Source of the DNA: Oenanthe sinensis
Taxonomy: Eukaryota > Streptophyta > Magnoliopsida > Apiales > Apiaceae
NCBI GenBank assembly: GCA_028671895.1
Contig: JAPMAC010000231.1
Span: forward strand, 10,814,001-10,878,000
DNA length: 64,000 nt
Reading direction: 5' to 3'
The notes under the pieces are model-generated. The model saw nothing but the letters and a program-made list of their open reading frames with translations, had not been told where the DNA came from and ran no database searches. Each line of letters starts with the position of its first letter. The stretch's first letter is position 1. A program made the position numbers and the translations under genes. This document shows positions 1 through 14,024 of the stretch, in pieces.

Positions 1-1
1 T

Positions 2-112
2 GCAAGATACTGGCCTGTAATAGTGCAAGATACAGGCCTGGGGAGTCGTTATATGGGAATGGAATAACTCAGCGAAGAATACTTAATATTGCAAGATACT
101 GGCCCGTAATGG
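2..112. repeat. Short direct repeats GCAAGATACTGGCC
   Basis: Three imperfect copies of GCAAGATACNGGCCNGTAAT lie at about 2-20, 24-40 and 94-112, at the left edge of the truncated LTR. The array may continue outside the window. Confidence 0.6.
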
Positions 113-410
113 CACAAGTATATAATATATATATATGGGAAGAATGTCAAAGTTGTTTATTCATCCCCTAATGTGGACTTGTTAACACAAATTTATTGTA
201 AAATATTTGAATCATAATAATTTAAAAATAATATTAAAAGTTCTAAAATAATTGCCAATATATTTTAAGTATCAATTAATATTTTTAAGGATCATTTTGA
301 ACCCTCAAATAATACTTGAAAGGCTTCAAATGGTTTAGAAGTAATTGTTTAATATTTAAATAATATTTAATCAATTTTAAATAATATTTAAATATTTTAA
401 AAGAAATTGA

Positions 411-645
411 AAATATTTAATCAAGATTTAAATACTATTAAATCTCATTTTTAAATAATAATTAATAATAAAAGGGATTAAATATATTAAAATATTTAAT
501 CAAGATTTAAATACTATTAAATCTCATTTTCAAATAATAATTAATAATAAAAGAGATTAAATATATTAAAATATTTAATCAAGATTCAAATACTATTAAA
601 TCTCCTTTTCAAATAATAATTAATAATAAAAGGGATTTAATGTAT
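411..645. repeat. 79-bp tandem repeat, three copies
   Basis: A very AT-rich unit beginning AAATATTTAATCAAGATT recurs at 411, 490 and 569, giving a 79-bp period, with the last copy ending near 645. The copies differ by only a few substitutions, for example TCTCATTTTT, TCTCATTTTC and TCTCCTTTTC. It lies inside the truncated gypsy-type LTR. Confidence 0.85.
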
Positions 646-2781
646 TTACTTACTTTAAATAATATTTAATCCAATCAAAATAATCTTTTAATTATTTTAA
701 AAGATATTAACTCATAATGAATAATAATTATCCATTATTAAACAATATAAAAATATATTCGAAAGAGGAGTTCTTTGATTGATATAAATAGTTTATACAC
801 AACAAAGTTTATAACTAATAAATTGTTATAAAGTCAAGAATTTAAGACACTTGCATATATAGAAATCAAAATATTTTGTAATAGAATTCAAAGAATAGAG
901 TTAGGAATCTTGCCTGGTGTCCATGATGCATATCCAAGGTCCATTACATCTCCCCGAAGTTATATCAATAGATATAATAATCTAGATTAGTTCCCTTTAT
1001 CGAAACAACTAGTTATACTACAAATAAGTATAACCGAATTCGTTAATTAATAACAAGATGATTATGACCTTCAGACTTCACAATATCCTCATTCTAACAC
1101 CTCGACGTTAAATCTCAAACTTATATCGAGTGTACTTGGTCATTTTTATAAACACTTTTTTTCCCGATATTTCATCCTATCGGACCTATTTTAGCTACTC
1201 GTAAAACTATCTTACCAATGGTTTATAATTATGTTCTTTACACCTACGTATAGTCATGCTACTCGAGACAAGTCCTCTATCTTGCTCGAAATCGTCTCCC
1301 AAAACGGTTACTTCACCATTTTCTTATGTTCATTTCACTTAACACCCTGTTTTTTAGTATTTTTAATAAATTGGAAATTAATCATTTTGACACTATTTCT
1401 TTTCTGAGGTCTTCTATCACCGACAAGAAATCTCCCATAAAAGTTTCAAAGTCAACCAAGAAATCTGGCCAAGTCAGAAACTGTCTCAAACTTAGGCTTA
1501 TGACAAGCTTGATCATTAGATTTCTTACTTCCACCTTCTTGACTCCAACAATTTTAATAAATCGAATTTTACTTCTTTTAATCCGAATCCTTTTTCTGGA
1601 TAATTTCAGATGACTCTAGTATTTTAAATAAAATTCCATATTTTATTAAGCCCCCTAGCTCATCCGATCATTGCCTCCAAGTTGGACGAAAAGAGAATTT
1701 CTATTTTATGCGCTACCGTTACTAAATCGGTCATAACTTTTGACTCGTTATTCCGAATGACACAAAATTAGAGCGTAAACGATCTAGAGACTATCTATTA
1801 TCCATTCATCTTATCAAACTTCTCAGACTAGAGGAAAAATATTCCCAGATTTTTTTGGATAGTTTCTGCAGAAAGGTCAGAAAAAAATGGTTTGGTAACG
1901 TTTGTAAACTCATCGTTTTCCATTTCTATTCTGCTTCAATTCAATCAACAAGCAATCCCAAACTCCTCCTTCAACCACATACTATATCATACATCAATCC
2001 CAAGTCATTTAACTAATAAAAATTATGAACTAAGAGTTTAATATTAAATTAACGAACCATGCATTTCTAAGGTTAGCCAAGCTTAATCCTTACTACCCAA
2101 AACATATATAAGATCTAACAATCATCATCTAAGCCAAAGGAACTCAAGAATCAAAGAAAATAAATATTTATTTTCGGAATTACTATTTATGTTCTTCAGG
2201 GTTTTGATCATTGCAAGAGATTGGACGAATGGAATGATGTAGGATTCAAGATAAAGCAAGAAGGGTTTACTACCTTCGATTTAAGCTATTAAGCGCAAGA
2301 ATTGGTGGAGAAATGAGCAAACAAGCACTCCATCTTCTTCATTCTTCTTCTTTTTTTCTTCTCTTCTGTTTTTCTCTTCTTCATAGGAGAGAAACTGATT
2401 TTTTGTTTGTTTGTTGGGAAGTGTGTGGTGGAGCGAGTGTTTTAAAAGGTTTGTGCGATAGTCGCATAATTTCCGACAATATTTTAATCTCTCGTTCTCG
2501 TACTTTATTCATCCGACAAACTTAAGTTTTAAAATATCAAATTCTCATTTTATAATTCTCTTATGAATCATTATTATTAAATTAATACCCTTTAATTATT
2601 TCAAGAATTTATGAAACAATTCTCCGGATAAACACTATTCAATCACCCCGTATATTAATAATACGACCTCACATCTCAAGTACCATATAAAAATAAATCA
2701 ATAAAATCTTTTATTCATAAAATGAAAAATTTTATCCAAAAATTTTAAAAATACCAAGCATCAGAAATTCTGGTTATTACA

Positions 2782-4759
2782 GCTTACATATGTCATTAAT
2801 AATTGTTTTGAGTATAATTGTAATATGTTAATATTCAATCTTATGAATATTTTAGTATTTAGCGAAATTATATTATCTTATTAAAATTATGGATTGAAGC
2901 AATTCAATATTTATTAGTTTCATAATTTTGATTTGATAAAATAATAGAAGCATAATTTCTTGCATTTTGAAATTATTGATAAATATCAAGTAATGATATT
3001 TTTTTAATATTTTCATGTAATTAATTGTGATATTTTTAATATTAGTGATAATTCATATTGTTTATCTGAAATCACTAATAATAAAAATATGTGTCAATGC
3101 TTATTGTTCTACTGAATAATAGCAATATATTATTTTATTTATATATGCATGTCACTGGTAATTGCTTAGTATAACAAAAATACTTAATTTATTTTGATAT
3201 ATTTAAATTATGATGATATAAAGCAATCCAGTGATATATCAGTTCCATAATTTAAGTAAATTAAAATAAATTTGCAGCATGATTATTTGTAGTATAAATA
3301 TTCTCTTTTATTACTTTGTGATAATTATTAATATTGTATTACAAAATAATTGTGATATATTCATAATAATGGATTTGCTTAGTCTTTATACTAAGTAAAA
3401 ATTGGTTTTTGAAAAATCCGTTAGTATTAGTATATTTAATTTTCTTTCTTTAACTGAGTTTTAAACCTGAATGTATTTAAAAGAAATTCTTGTCTATTTC
3501 TTTTTCAAAATGTGTTATCCTACAATACAATCACTTGCTATCAGTTTTAGAGAAGAAAATTTTAAAATTCTTTTTCAAAACTTCTCTTTTGAAAATCTTT
3601 TGATTTACAGCCCTTCTTTGATTTCTAAATTCTTAGGGTGTGAATCAAATTTTTCTTGAGAATAATCTTTCTCTAAATCTCAAAATCTTTTATCATCTCT
3701 CAAAAACTGGTTTTGAATATATATTTTCAAAACCGTTTTCTCTCTTAATTTTTCCTTTTAAAGTGACAGAAACTTTATGACTGCTATTATATTTGGAGAA
3801 ATTGTTTTTACTATTGAGGTACTAATCACTTGTAAAATTATTTATTTTCAAACATTTGTTTCAATGTATGTTTCACATTGATTCATAGTACCTAAACAGT
3901 GGTTGTTGCTTTGAAGGCCTTGTACTGTATTGTTAAGCATACATTCACCCCAATTGTCATGTTTTCATTTTAAGATAGGGATACTATCAGATGGACGAAA
4001 ATGATGTAAATTATAATTGCATTATGAGTCAAAAAATCATAGTCCTCTATATGGTAAGGATGTTTTGCAAAACAGTTTTCAAAACTTATAGTGCAAAGGT
4101 TTTAAAGGAAAAGAGTCATTTTATTAAGATATAATTTGGTAAGAGAGTTAATTTTCTTCTTTTGGTATAAATTTCCACATTTTATTATGGGAAGTTTGCC
4201 TTATAAGAAATTCATAAGGGATAGAATTTTTTCCCGATACATTTTCCCGCGTTTTATTATGGGATAAGTATCTTAAAAAAAATTTGGTATCATGCTCTTA
4301 AATGATAAATCTTTAGATCTGACAAAAACTCTTTTACTAACATTGCTTTAATGCAATCAATTACCATTTCTTCTTATATTTTTCCTTCTCTTTGAGATGA
4401 AAAATATGTTTTGGAATGTTAAGGTGATTATTTCTTTATCTTATTTGTTGATTCTCTCCTTTTAGCCCTTAGTGGCTTAAGAAGTTGGCCAATAGGTTGA
4501 AAACCCATCAATCTCTTACCCAGGCCTTAGTACCAAACACTAATTCATCCACTTCCATATATTAACTACTGGAGATATAAGGAAACTTTATAAGTTAGAG
4601 GTTGATAAGGGAGAAACTGCATTGATGCAGCAAATAAGGATGAAGTCGGAAGTGCACCCACAACTCTACCTCCAGAGAAGCAAAATATTATATAACTGAG
4701 ATAACTGTAAGTTCATCTGCACTTCTCAAAAGGATGCAGAGTTGAAAAGGTAATTAAAC
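2782..4759. other. Unclassified AT-rich stretch
   Basis: Very AT-rich with no supported gene. A short direct repeat TTTTATTATGGGA occurs near 4177 and 4253. A PBS-like string TGGTATCATGCTC lies at 4285-4297, and coding-looking remnants follow near 4590-4700. This could be the 5' part of a decayed plus-strand copia element, but I cannot define its LTRs. Confidence 0.4.
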
Positions 4760-5405
4760 TATTAGTATTGATGTCCTAGAGACAATACTTTTAATGTTTT
4801 ATTGAAAACAATTAACAATTATGTTATGTGATTATTTAATTAATATTTATTATGTCTTTATTTACTGCGACATAAATTGAAAGAATAATAAATGTCCTTG
4901 GAATATTAATACATAATATATATTTGTAAGTATGTGACTTAAAAATGAGATTATATGAATAGTATTTTATTCCTAAAATTCCCTAGTCAAGTATTATTAT
5001 TTAAGGACAATAATAATGCAATAAGACTAGTATGTTTGTTGACAGATGACCACATCTCATTGGTCATAGGTATGGCGATACTAAAGTTAAGAACATAAGT
5101 GTATGTATCAATACATGACACTGGAAAGACCTTTCGTGAGATTCTATATGTTAATAAGTGTCATAAGAAATCTCACAGTGATAATGATGTAATGATCCTC
5201 TGACTTGAAATTATTATATTTCTATACAAGAATTAATATAATTTGATTACACTCAAAGTTACATTTAACAGGGTAATGATAAAGGTGGACATTGGGTATG
5301 CTATGAATCGTATGAGGAATATGAATGATAAATATAGTATTTAACCCTCCAATTCTATGAGTGATATTATTGACCTCTTGAATGAGTGAGATTATGAAAT
5401 GCATG
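4760..5405 (+). mobile_element. Copia LTR, left half (split by the LARD)
   Basis: Starts TATTAGTATTGATGTCC, a mutated form of the TGTTAGTATTGGTGTCC start of the solo LTR at 30974, and aligns with it up to the GCATG at 5401-5405. The alignment resumes at 50317, so the LARD inserted here. It is the oldest element in the nest. The short minus-strand frame at 5222-5413 is an accidental frame in conserved LTR sequence. Confidence 0.85.
5401..5405. repeat. LARD target-site duplication (GCATG / ACATG)
   Basis: GCATG precedes the LARD left LTR. ACATG at 50317-50321 follows its right end, with one G-to-A change. The unoccupied solo LTR reads ATGCATGGCCATG at the same site, so the duplication fits a 5-bp gypsy-type target. 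Confidence 0.75.
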
Positions 5406-6152
5406 TATGACATCCCTCAGATCCGGGGTCTAGATCTGGTGCCACTAAAATAAAGATAATTTAAAACCTGGATATTTTTAACGAATTTAAAAGAAAACCA
5501 ATTTGAAATAAAAATAAAAAATGATATAAAAGAGAAATCAATTTGAAAGTAAACTCGACCCCCTAAAACAGGATCACATACAGGTTACAGTATTGAAATC
5601 AGAAAACAAACTACTAATTATTATTACAACTTTCTACCTCACCAGATAAACTTCGATATAAAGATTAACTGGAAATCAATATATAAATCTGTTTTACAAC
5701 AGAATCAAAATTATCCAATTCTAATCTCAACTAGTCTCATAAACATCTTCCAAGGTATTCTACCTAACCACCAAGGTGTAATCTAACCACTTGAAATCAT
5801 TGTCTAGCATTACTTTTATTCGCGGTCTTAAATGAGTGAACCACCTTTCTCCCTGGCTGAAAGGGTTAGAATAAATAGCAAGAATGAGCAACAATGCTCA
5901 GCAAGTATATATAGAAACGAAAGTCACAAGATATATAATTAAAATGATTCAGAATGGTTGAGGTAAAAGCAAACGCTGAATTAAATAGAATTATCTGCAA
6001 GTAAATAAAAATGCTTAAACAGAAAAGCTACTTTTGATGTAAACAATAACAATTATTTTTATCACAACCATTCATCTTCATCAAATCATTACTTTTCATT
6101 AAAATCTTTCTCTTCATCAAAGTATTCATCAAAACATTCTTTTCATAAAACT

Positions 6153-6168
6153 GTTCTTTCATCAGAAC
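6153..6168. other. LTR hairpin GTTC / GAAC (LARD LTR1)
   Basis: GTTC, an 8-nt loop TTTCATCA, then GAAC. LTR2 repeats it at 30328-30343. It corresponds to the GTCC / GGAC hairpins of the chromovirus LTR, with a compensatory change in the stem. Confidence 0.6.
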
Positions 6169-8576
6169 ATTCTTTTCATAAAATTATTAACTTGATTGGA
6201 GTTTTTCCACCAATGCACAGACAATACGGGTGATCAACCACGTAATGTCCCCATACCGGACACAAGGTTCCGTTGGACTTTGACAATTGGGTTCCTAATT
6301 AGGCACACTCTGGCCTTTAATAATGCTGGACTAGGACCGCCCTAGCCTCTTACGCTAATTAAATATAAGTGCTGGACCGGCGTCTCGACCTCTTACGCTC
6401 TCCAATCTTTAGGAATCCGTAGAAATCATAAGTCAGAATTCCTAAACCATTTATCAAAACATTCTTTATAAATCTTTTCAAAATCTTTTACGTGAAATCA
6501 TTTCATCTCAGGAAAACACTTTCATTCAAATTAGTAAAACATTTTCTTTCCTTCATAATGCAGTTCAAAAATCATTTCTGAAAGTCATTTATGTAAAACA
6601 TTTTTCACTGAAAATCAATCTTTCTATTCAAAGCTTTAACAAAGTTAATAACTTATTGGAAACGTGTCAAGTTTAAGGTTATCATAGATTAGTAATCAGG
6701 GAATCTAAGGTTTTAGGTTTAACAATTATGTATAACGTATTAGGTTTTCAGTATCAAATTATCAAGGGAATACAAGTGCAGAACATGGTGTATAAAATCA
6801 TTTTCGTATAGAGAAGCAGGGTAAAACATGGTATCACAGATATATAATAGGAAGGTTACGAGAGAGCAAGAGGGTTGATACTTGCATAGGTTCAACAAGG
6901 TATGTACAAAGCAGGGTATACAAAAAGGGTTTAGAAGTTACTTGCCTTTCACAGAGCTTTCCAAAAGAGCTAATGGAGATTCTATTTCAAAAACTTTCCT
7001 CCTTAGCTTCTCACATACTCCACTGGACTGACTACGACACAACATTGCTTTATCGAATTCTTAGTGCTATACTCGCAACATCATTTATTTAATTTTGAAC
7101 GTTCTTGATAAGCTCGTCTCGGTTGACTCTATATGCTAGTGAAACAATACTTCAGTCATCGAATCAAATGAACTTAATAATTTATGAATAACTATTTGAA
7201 TCCGTAACTATCTACCCCTTTCGATAATTATAAATACTATTTGCTTACCTTAATCACATAATCCAATCAATACACATAACATTTTGCAGTTAAAACATGC
7301 TCACAACTATTAGAATGTATTAGGTAAAATAGGTTTTGACACAGGGGAATTTTAGAAAATTTTGGCATGAAATATTCGTAAATCGGACTATCCACCTGTT
7401 TTTCAAATCAAGACAATCAACAATTCATATATACTACTATTATACATTCTAATATAATCTAATATTAACTTTAACTCAACTTATAATTATAATCAATTAC
7501 TCCATAACTCGTTCGAAACAAATCTCCAAAACAGGGCCAGCAACTTTATACATTTCTTGACTTCAACACATTAACTAAAACTTGAAACATATTACTCTAT
7601 CATAATAAAAATTTACGAAATAACCTTTTTGTAAAATGGACTATCCCGGGATCACAGCCCCTCAACACCAATCACACAACAATTTCAATTATAATTCCAA
7701 AATATTCACAATACTCCACCATCCAAGTATTATTCTCAACTATTACTCCTTTGAAATTATAATTCAAAATATTAGACACCAATTCAATTAATATCATACT
7801 TGGTATACAACTAAACAAGACCAAAACAAACAACTTTCATCTTTTAACCAACACCAAATAAGGTTGTTAACCATTTCAAAACAACACCCCGAAAACAGGG
7901 CAACCAATTCACAAAGCTACTGTCCATCCTTTACTCAAATATTTTAATAAATTGAACAATAATCATTTTTCTACAAAATTTGGCAGATATCTTCCTGAAC
8001 ATCTAGCAAGGTTCCCATAAAAAGTTCATCTCAAAATCATTTTATTTCGCCCAAAAATGAATTAATTAAACTCATAAACCGTAGACAACAATTTCAGCTT
8101 TGTGTGGCCTTTACTAAATCGTTTATAACTTTTGACTCGTTAATCCAAACGATGAAAAATTAGCGTCCAAATAAACTACAAAATCTAAGGAACAAATTCT
8201 TTACATTTCCACTATCAAGTAAAGGGCATAACAGACCCAGAACTACCCGACCAGAACATGACATATTCTAGACCAAAACAATATGTTCTTGTTCCCTACC
8301 AACTTACAAAACTCTCCATCATCATTCTCTTACTTATTAATCCAAATCCATATGTTTCTAATCAAGTTCATATACTTACTAATACCAACCTATAATTGTT
8401 TCATCATTACAAACCGAACCAAGCAAGAACATAACTTCAGAAATTTCGAATTAAAAGCTAAGAAAACAACTTCATAAATTCGAATCATAATATGCAAATA
8501 TACTCGAATTATTAAAGCCATTCAATCATTCCCACCAAATAGAGTCATATAGTACTACCATATAAGAAGATAAGCA

Positions 8577-8581
8577 CATTA
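8577..8581. repeat. Copia 1 target-site duplication CATTA
   Basis: CATTA at 8577-8581 and again at 17343-17347, immediately outside the two LTRs of copia 1. LTR2 of the LARD has the unoccupied site, GCACATTAGAC, near 48338. Confidence 0.95.
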
Positions 8582-10126
8582 TGTAGGGTTTCGTGACACA
8601 AACGCAGCGGAATAAACGCGAAAAATAAATCAAAATAGCGAAACCCTCCGCAGGATCCATGCGAAAACAAAAGATTTAATTCGGAGATAAAGAATAAATA
8701 CCTTTAGAAGCTTTAACAGTTCATTAATGGAAGATTAATGGAGGTCCAAAGCTTGTTTAATCACCACGTATCCCGCTCTCGCGATCTACGCTCTACGGTA
8801 TCCACACGAACACTTTTCATGAAGGATTGATGTGTACTAGCACCCGAAAACTTCTTCTCTCTCTATCTTCCTCCTCTCTAAGAGCGGCTAGGGTTTTTGT
8901 AAAATCTCTTTTTTTTATTAAATCAGCCCATAAAGAGATTATATAGAGAGAGGAATAAGTTTTCTAATTATAATCCAATTATAATTAATACTAATCCAAA
9001 ATTCTAAATTATTTAATTAAGTCTCACTTAATTAATTAATTATTAATTTTGGAATTAGTTTAAGTAATTCATTTATTCTATTTATATAATTAATTAAGTC
9101 ATACTTAATTAATATCATAAATAAAATAAATTACTTATTTAATTTAAATTCATAATTTAAATTATTTCTCCTTCAAGCGTTCTTTGTGTGTGACCCTGTA
9201 GGTTATTATTACGTTGGCAACAATTTTAATATCTAATTAAAATTGTAAACAATGAGCGGCATCTAGTAATACATCATTGCTACCCAAGTAATAATAATAA
9301 ATCGATGATTCGATTAAGCCTTTCGTGAATAATGTTCCATGTAATATAATCCCTTTAATCTTGATATTATAGATTAAACTCAAGGCATGTCTCGTGTCAT
9401 CCTCTTCATAATTTAATCTTTATTTTCTTGATCGATGAGTAGACTATTAAAATCAAATCAACATTTGAGCACGGCCGTGCATTTCATAGTCTCACTCAAA
9501 CAAGAGGCCAATAATATCACTCCTAAAATTAGGAGGATTAAATCCCATCTAGATCATTCATATTTCTCATACGATTCATAATATACCCAATGTCCACTTT
9601 TATCATCACCCGGTCAAAGGTAACTTTTAATGTAATCAAAGTATATTAATTCTCGTATAGAAATATAATGATTTCAGGTCTAAGGATCATTACACCATTA
9701 TCACAGTGAGAATTACTTATGACACTTACTTAACATGTAGAATCTCACGGCGGGTCATTCCAGTGCCATGCATTGATACATGCACTTATGTTCTTGACTT
9801 TAGTATCCCCATACCTATGACCAATGAGATGTGGTCATCTGTCAAGAAACATACTAGTCTTTGTGCATTATTATTGTCCTTAAATAATAATACTCGACTA
9901 GGGAATTTTAGGAATAAGATACTATTCATATAATCTCATTTTTAAGTCACATACTTAAAGATATAGAATACGTATCAAAATTCCAAGGACATTTACTATG
10001 CTTTCAATTTATTACGCAGTAAACAAAACATAATAAATAAATAATAATCAATAAAACATAATCCTTAATAATAAATATTTTCCTTAAAATATAAAAAGTA
10101 TTGTCTCTAGAGCACAATTACTAACA
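8582..10126 (-). repeat. Copia 1 3' LTR (left)
   Basis: 1545 bp, from TGTAGGGTTTCGTGAC to the CTAACA at 10126 on the plus strand. A TATA box (TATATAA on the minus strand) lies at 8939-8945. The 75-codon frame at 9706-9933 is repeated in the other LTR and is not a gene. Confidence 0.95.
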
Positions 10127-10139
10127 ATCTCCCACTTGC
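10127..10139 (-). other. Copia 1 polypurine tract
   Basis: On the minus strand GCAAGTGGGAGAT directly abuts the 3' LTR start TGTTAG. It primes plus-strand DNA synthesis. The sequence is identical to the tract of copia 2. Confidence 0.9.
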
Positions 10140-10140
10140 A

Positions 10141-13100
10141 CTAGAGCCAATTACCCAAGTATCCAATACTCATGAAACTAGTGTGACTTTCATGCTTCTG
10201 CTGCGACAAAGCCTTAGTCAGTGTGTCTGCAATATTATTATTAGTATACACTTTACATATATGTATATCTCCTTGATCATTAATCTCATTAATTAGGTGA
10301 TATCTCCTAAGTACATGCCGAAACAGCCTCCTTGGCTGCTTCACAAGCATCAATATACTCAGGTTCTATTGTAAAATCAACAATTGTCTTTGCTGTGAAC
10401 CATTCTAGCATACAACATCTCAATAAAACACAAAGCCAGACAGAAACATTAAATTATCGTTATCTGTCTAGAAACCAGTATCACTGAAACCTCTTACAAC
10501 TAGCTTCACATCTCCTCCATATAACAAGAATGAATCTTTAGTCCTCTTTAAGTACTTAAGAATATTCTTGACTGTCGTCCAGTGACCTTCACCTGGATTA
10601 GATCGGTATCTACTCATCATGGTTAAAGCATACGAGACATCAGGACAAGTACATATCATTGCATACATTATAAAACCAACTGCTGACGCATATGGAATTT
10701 TACTCATGCAGTCCCTATCATCCAATGATTTAGGACAAATTTTATTTTGAGATCACTATCCCATGAGACATTGGGACATATCCATTTTAGTCTCTTTGCA
10801 TTTGAAATCGATGCAAAACTTTATCAATGTATGTACTCTAAATTAGGCCGATCAATCACCTTGATCTATCTCTATAGATCTCGATCCCTAATATATATGT
10901 CACATTGCCTAAGTCTTTCATTGAGAAATTATTTCTCAACCAAGTCTTCACAGTCTGTAGAGAAAGAATGTCATTCCCTATTAGTAATATATCATCAACA
11001 TATAATACTAGGAATGCCACATGGCTCCCACTAAACTTCTTGTAAACACAAGTTTCATCTTCATTCTGAATAAAGTCAAACTCTTTTTGACTGTTTCATG
11101 AAAACAAATGTTCCATCTCCTCGAGGCCTGCTTTAATCCATAAATGGATCGACGCAACTTACATACATTTCCAGCATCCTTTAGATCAACAAAACCCTTA
11201 GGGTGTGTCATGTACACATCCATATCTTCTTCAAGGCTCTCATTTAAGAAAGCGGTTTTGACATCCATTTGCCAGATTTCATAGTCATAGTAAGCAGCTA
11301 TAGCAAGCAAAATCCTGATGGACATGACCATAACAACTGGCGAAAAGGTCTCATCATAGTCAATACCATGAATTTTCTTGAAACCTTTTGCCACCAATCG
11401 TGCCTTATAGGTCTGTACATTAGCATCCATGTCGGTCTTCTTCTTGAAAACCCACTTGCACCCTATAGGTTTTACCCCTTCAGGTGGATCAATCAAAGTC
11501 CATACTTGATTAGTATACATGGATTCCATATCAGATTTAATGGCATCCAGCCATCTCTTAGAATCTGGAGTGTTTATAGTATCTAGGTAGGTGAGAGGCT
11601 CATCTTCATCCACAAGCATCACATCACCATCTTGAGTCAAGAGAAATCCATATTATCTCTCGGGCTCATGGCGAATCCTACTAAACCTACGAACACCTGT
11701 GTTTCTTGAGCAGTATTATTTTTCTTGTACATTCTACTCAGGTTCCTCCACTGGTTCAACGTTATCATGTGGGTCTCAAACTTCATTGAGATCTATTATC
11801 CTCCCACTGTCTCTCAGCAGTTCGAGCAACAAACACTTTGTTCTCGGAAGGATTATAGAAAGAATAACCCCTTGTTTCAGTTGGGTATTCCACAAAATTA
11901 CATTTGTCTGATTTTGGTCCTAGCTTGTCAGAGATTAGACGTTTCACAAACGCTTCACATCCCCAAAATTTTATAAATGACATGCTGTGACGTTGCTCAG
12001 TCCATATCTCATAAGGAGTCTTTTGAACCAATTTAGTAGGAACACAGTTAAGTGTATGTGGAACCGTTTCCAGGGTGTAACCCTAGAAACTAATTGGAAG
12101 ATTCATTGACTCAACATTGGTCGCACCATGTCCAACAAGGTGTGATCTCTCCTATAAAAAAAAAAACTTTTCTTTGATATTTTCTACTTCATCTTTATAG
12201 TCTTTGAACTTTTCAAATGATTCGGATTAGTTCTTCAAAAGATACATATATCCGTATCTACTAAAATAATTAGTAAACTTTATGAAGTTAATAAAATCTA
12301 CCTTTTGTCATCGTACACATATGACCACATACGTCACTATGTATAAGTCATACCCATTCAATGATCCCTTCACCATGTCCGGTAAAAGGAGCTTTAGTCA
12401 TTTTACCAAATAAACCAAGATTCGTATCCTTTGGTATGATTCATAATCAAACTTATCCATGAATGCATCCTTATGTATTCTGGAAATGCGTTTCTCATTA
12501 ATATGGTCTCAGCGACAGTGCCAAAGGTAATATTTGATTTGAGTCACTTTAGAACATATAAATTGTTAATTAGATGTGCAACATTATAAGGCTCATCATC
12601 AAAATAGAATAAACAACTATTGTTATAAAATGAAAAAGCCTTTCTTGTCCAAACAAGAAACTGAAATAATGTCTCTGCCAATTGCAAGCACGCTATAACA
12701 ATTATTAAGTTCTAAATTTTCCTTATAGGCCAAAAATTAAGTAACGAGTTCCTCGAACCAGAGCAACTATCTTTACTCCAATTCCAACCCGATACCTTAA
12801 GCTTGACCCTTATTAATCATCATCTTCCGATCTTCCAATTAAGCATGACAGTTTAATTTCCAGTCTCCCAACTTTCCACAGAAGTGACAATCGTCTTCTT
12901 AATCAACACCTCATTCAGACTTTAGAGTCTGCTTTAGGGATTGGACTTTGGTTTGACAACGGAACTAGATCAAATCTTCTCCTTGCCTTTCCATTTTCCT
13001 TTCCCTTTTGCATTCCCTATGTTTACCATCAATATAGTAGTAGTTCATGCATTTATCATATTACTTTCAGCAGTTCTCAACATGCTTAGCAACTCAATGG

Positions 13101-13606
13101 GTGTTTTACAAATCTTATTCACTTTATTGTTCATAACAAAATAAGAATAATATTTGTCCAAAGATTGTAAGATCAAATCTAACTGTCTCCAGACCAATCT
13201 GGAAACCCAAAATATCAATGGTATTTATTATACCCTATAATCTTTAGAACATGTGGTGTAACCGGGTCTCACTCTCCCTACTTGTAAGTGTATAGTGCCT
13301 TTTCAAATATATCTTGTGCTCAATCGTTTCATAAGCATCTATATGCTCGTATTGCTTCTTAAGCTCAGCACATATATTTGCGAGCATGAGACATGAAACA
13401 TCAGTCGCAACATCAATTTGCTTCCAATAAGCACTATGATTTGCACATGTTACATTCTAAACTTTAAGAGTAGGGGAAGAGATTTGACTAACATCCTGGT
13501 GCCCGAGGACGATCCTCAAGCTCTTATGTTAGTCAAGGAAATATATTCTCGTCAACTTGTCCTTCTCAAGAACTGATCGCATAGAGAAGTTGTTTGTGTT
13601 TATCAT
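10141..13606 (-). pseudogene. Degenerate copia Gag-Pol
   Basis: A broken copy of the polyprotein carried intact by copia 2. Recognisable blocks from the C-terminus are: RNase H tail (10141-10353, ending GYLGNWL where copia 2 has RYMGDWL), late RT region (10468-10725), central RT with KARLVAKGF and WQMDVKTAFLN (11008-11640), and the integrase-to-RT linker with KTPYEIW and WGCEAFVKR (11783-12031). Scattered protease and Gag remnants follow. The presumed start ATG at 13606 precedes RSVLEKDKLT, the same Gag start as copia 2. The blocks lie in different frames with deletions between them, and the YVDD region is not readable in one frame. It is too damaged to make any functional protein. Confidence 0.95.
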
Positions 13607-14024
13607 TTGATATCTACAATATTAAAGTGTATAAAATAAACTAGATTGCAAATTTAATATTAATTATGTTTAAGTGATTATGGTATATCATCATATACCT
13701 CCCACTATTTTTATCAAACTAATAGCCCTTACTATTAATTTGGAAAGTATATCCCATAATTCTTTCTAGTGAGCCAAGATCCATATTTCGTCATGTCCTA
13801 AGTCAACCACTGGAAGTCCTTAGAAAATGATTATTTAGGTAGACAACAGTTGTCAATTATATCATATATAATTCTTGGATAGTTTGGTGAACAACGATTG
13901 AACTTATCTATCTAATAGACTTTTAACCAAACTCTATGCTTCTAAGTTCATAATAGTTGAATATAACCGTTTATTTTCACTTATTATGACGACTCAGTTA
14001 AGTTAGACCCAATGATACAACGGC

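Larger units (their letters stand above)
1..2781 (-). mobile_element. Truncated gypsy-type LTR (window left edge)
   Basis: The right-hand part of a long LTR, cut by the window edge. It ends at 2781 in TTATTACA, matching the CGTTACA-type ends of the other gypsy-type LTRs here. Landmarks in the same order as in the LARD LTR support this: an ACTCAGCGAAGAATACTTA block near 67, a TAACTTTTGACTCGTTATTCC block near 1733, and a GTGTGTGGTGGAG block near 2420. By that order the element reads on the minus strand. No coding region is supported; short open frames at 1326 and 2313 lack any recognisable domain. Whether this is a solo LTR or one end of an element cannot be decided from this window. Confidence 0.5.

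Noticed and set aside
4285..4298. PBS-like TGGTATCATGCTCT
   Set aside because: Only the first eight bases match the initiator tRNA-Met site, and no LTR end with a partner copy can be defined to its left.
9706..9933. 75-codon frame repeated at 16922-17149, and 97-codon frames at 17797 and 24826
   Set aside because: Each lies wholly inside an LTR and is duplicated only because LTRs are. No domain is recognisable and the frames are not kept in related LTR families.
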